A stretch of DNA of 64,000 bases from Desmodus rotundus. Its lineage: Eukaryota > Chordata > Mammalia > Chiroptera > Phyllostomidae. The position numbers were made by a program, and so were the translations under genes. The stretch's first letter is position 1. Every line of letters begins with the position of its first letter. Below, piece after piece: positions 62,494-64,000 of this stretch. Under the pieces are notes generated by a model, which did not search any database, was not told where the DNA came from, and saw nothing but the letters and a program-made list of their open reading frames with translations. The DNA lies in contig NC_071397.1 in assembly GCF_022682495.2 (NCBI RefSeq), positions 14,785,082 to 14,849,081 of the forward strand. Reading direction: 5' to 3'.

Positions 62494-63870
62494 CTGGAAA
62501 GCATTGAGCAGGGCAAAGATTATGTGGAATATCAGCGAAGTGCCTTCTATCAGAGTGGCTATTCCAAAACCCCAGGTCAGGCCCAGCAGCGGGGTAAGGA
62601 TGGCAACATTTTTACTGATCCTCCGAATTATGGCCACATCCTGAGACTTGGAGCTGCCGATAAAGGGCCTCTGAGTGTTGACAGCAACAACCAAAACCAC
62701 AAGCAGATTCACAGCCACAATGACCAAGGCTGGGATGGCAAATGCTAAAAGGGCTTTGGTGTTATCCCAGTTGAGCCAACAGGCATCACGTCTCACGTAG
62801 CCTTTCTCTGGCACAGTGACAGCAACTGTGGTGACAGCAATGATCAGCGGGAAACCATAGCCAATGACAAAGCCAATGGCCATCATGCGGGACTTCATCA
62901 TCCTATGAAAAACGACCAATATTCCATAGATGATGAGCAGTGCTTTGAAGAGCATCCAGAAAAACAGAGAGAGGTAGAAAAAGTGGCTAAAAAATGTCAT
63001 TGCAACACACCAGTTGTGGTCCTGGGCCTTTTTGCTAAAGTTAGAGGATACAATGAACCACACGTTAGCAGTCAGGAGCGACACGGCTATGTTCACGATG
63101 CACACATGACGCATGTATGATATCTCTGTGACAACAACCCGGGACCACACCATAGCTTCAATGAACAGGCAGAGAATCAAGCTAAGGATGGAGATGCTGA
63201 GCCCAATGCAGGTGATGTAGTCCAGGACTTTGTTGTCTATAGATTTGGGGGACATTAGGATGGAGAAGGACATCACGGCGTTGGTGTAGTTACACCGGCA
63301 CTTCACTTTGTTCCTGGTGTCCGATGTCATTTCACACACGTTCTCATCCCATCTCCTTTTCCTGGGGTGCCAGCCCACGCACTGAGCCCTGGCACTCCGG
63401 GATTTATTGATCTTCTCGAACGTGAGTAAGACTTGCTTTAATCTTTCTGGTAAAATCACCGAAAGGACCAGACCATTTGCTGCCCTGGGGGGACTCACAT
63501 TTTGCAAGTGGGCTTCTTTCAGAACAGCCCCCAAGGTGGGGAAAGCTATGCTGATGGCTTGGGATGTTGATGGCAGCTTCCACAGCTCATGCTTGGGAAT
63601 TTCTATCATTCCTAAGATATCCTCCGTTGTATTGTTAACGTTCCTGGAGAATCTGAAACTCTTCTCGGAGGTATTGCGGCTGAGGTGAAACCCTTTCGTC
63701 TGAATGAAGGGCTCATCCACAATGTTCTCAGTCTCATTTTGGATGTGGAGGTGCCGAGCGAACACATTCGCCGACTGCAGCAAATCCGAGCTGACGTTCT
63801 CGTCGGGGATGAAAGCCCAGTTTGAAAGGGCCGCTGTGTCCAGGATGTGGTTGGCCACCATGCTGTAGCT
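62494..63870 (-). CDS. ADGRF4: ADGRF4 (GPR115) main exon: GAIN, GPS and 7TM
   Basis: This 1377-nt exon (459 codons, phase 0 at both ends) follows acceptor CTTTTCTCCATTGCAG and ends CAG|GTAAGT. It encodes most of an adhesion GPCR of the ADGRF subfamily at the plasma membrane; in other mammals ADGRF4 is an epithelial receptor. Exon residues ~1-195 are GAIN-domain sequence with many N-glycosylation sequons (NET, NTS, NNT). The GPS has its cysteine/tryptophan frame (C164, W167, W174, C179, C191, C193), but the cleavage triplet after C-R-C-N is Y-T-N instead of H-L-T, so self-cleavage is not expected. Helices lie at about 218-242, 250-275, 290-316, 329-352, 373-400, 421-446 and 447 onward. The TM6 stretch LLGLTWGFG is typical of the class. 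ADGRF2, its close relative, is less likely because the whole sequence follows human ADGRF4. About 185 N-terminal residues lie right of the window. Confidence 0.97.
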
Positions 63871-64000
63871 CTGCAATGGAGAAAAGTGGGCATTAGGCTA
63901 AGAATTTACACTTTATTTTACAAAGTTGGTTTCTAAAGTCTGAAATTTCTGAATCTAATGATCTGATCTTATTTGACATATTTCTCTCCAAATTTCCCAT
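63871..64000 (-). other. ADGRF4 upstream intron (partial)
   Basis: This is intron sequence leading into the acceptor of the main exon. The next 5' exon is outside the window. Confidence 0.85.

Noticed and set aside
62452..62748. Plus-strand ORFs opposite the ADGRF4 main exon (also 62905-63120 and 63407-63688)
   Set aside because: They are shadows of the receptor coding strand, with no recognisable protein.
62494..63870. ADGRF2 (GPR111) instead of ADGRF4
   Set aside because: The sequence, including the C-terminal NASL...KLMNR tail, follows ADGRF4, which is also the expected immediate neighbour of OPN5.
1..64000. A novel gene cluster or undescribed system
   Set aside because: Apart from the two known GPCR genes, the window is introns, transposon remnants and unassigned DNA. 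Nothing groups into a system.

Overview
This is mammalian nuclear DNA, very probably from a bat. Genes are split into exons with GT-AG introns, and the intervening DNA is filled with L1, MIR, L2, hAT-Charlie, Tigger and LTR remnants. Four copies of a tRNA-derived SINE with the head 'ccctggctggtgtggct' match the Ves family of Chiroptera; three have clear target-site duplications (TSDs). The species cannot be told from this window.

Two G-protein-coupled receptor genes are present, both on the minus strand and both cut by the window edges. At the left (113-11773) lie four coding exons of OPN5 (neuropsin, a UV/violet-sensitive opsin): residues 1-252 of about 354. The exons for TM6, TM7 with the retinal-binding lysine, and the C-tail lie beyond position 1. 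At the right (58783-63870) lie four exons of ADGRF4 (GPR115, an adhesion GPCR): the C-terminal 508 residues, covering most of the GAIN domain, the GPS, all seven helices and the tail. The N-terminal exons lie beyond 64000. The ADGRF4-OPN5 neighbourhood matches the human 6p12.3 gene order as I recall it, here reversed.

Layout: 1-11.8 kb OPN5 exons and introns; 11.8-58.8 kb intergenic, with no recognisable protein-coding gene; 58.8-64 kb ADGRF4. The intergenic block is best read as layers of transposons: a solo LTR at 24.4-25.0 kb; an L1 with a 5' inversion at 26.9-27.4 kb; a nest at 32.3-37.9 kb (old L1 ORF2 split by an LTR and a nearly complete hAT-Charlie element, itself interrupted by a younger bat L1); and several Ves insertions into older repeats. 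The two receptors are not known to act together: OPN5 is a photoreceptor and ADGRF4 an epithelial adhesion GPCR. Their adjacency is conserved synteny.

I found no undescribed system. The most useful leads are splice signals implying a non-coding 5' exon for OPN5 and a 3'UTR intron for ADGRF4, the cleavage-dead GPS of ADGRF4, intact opsin exons in a presumed nocturnal mammal, and the datable nested insertions. Repeat family names come from recall of consensus sequences and were not computed.
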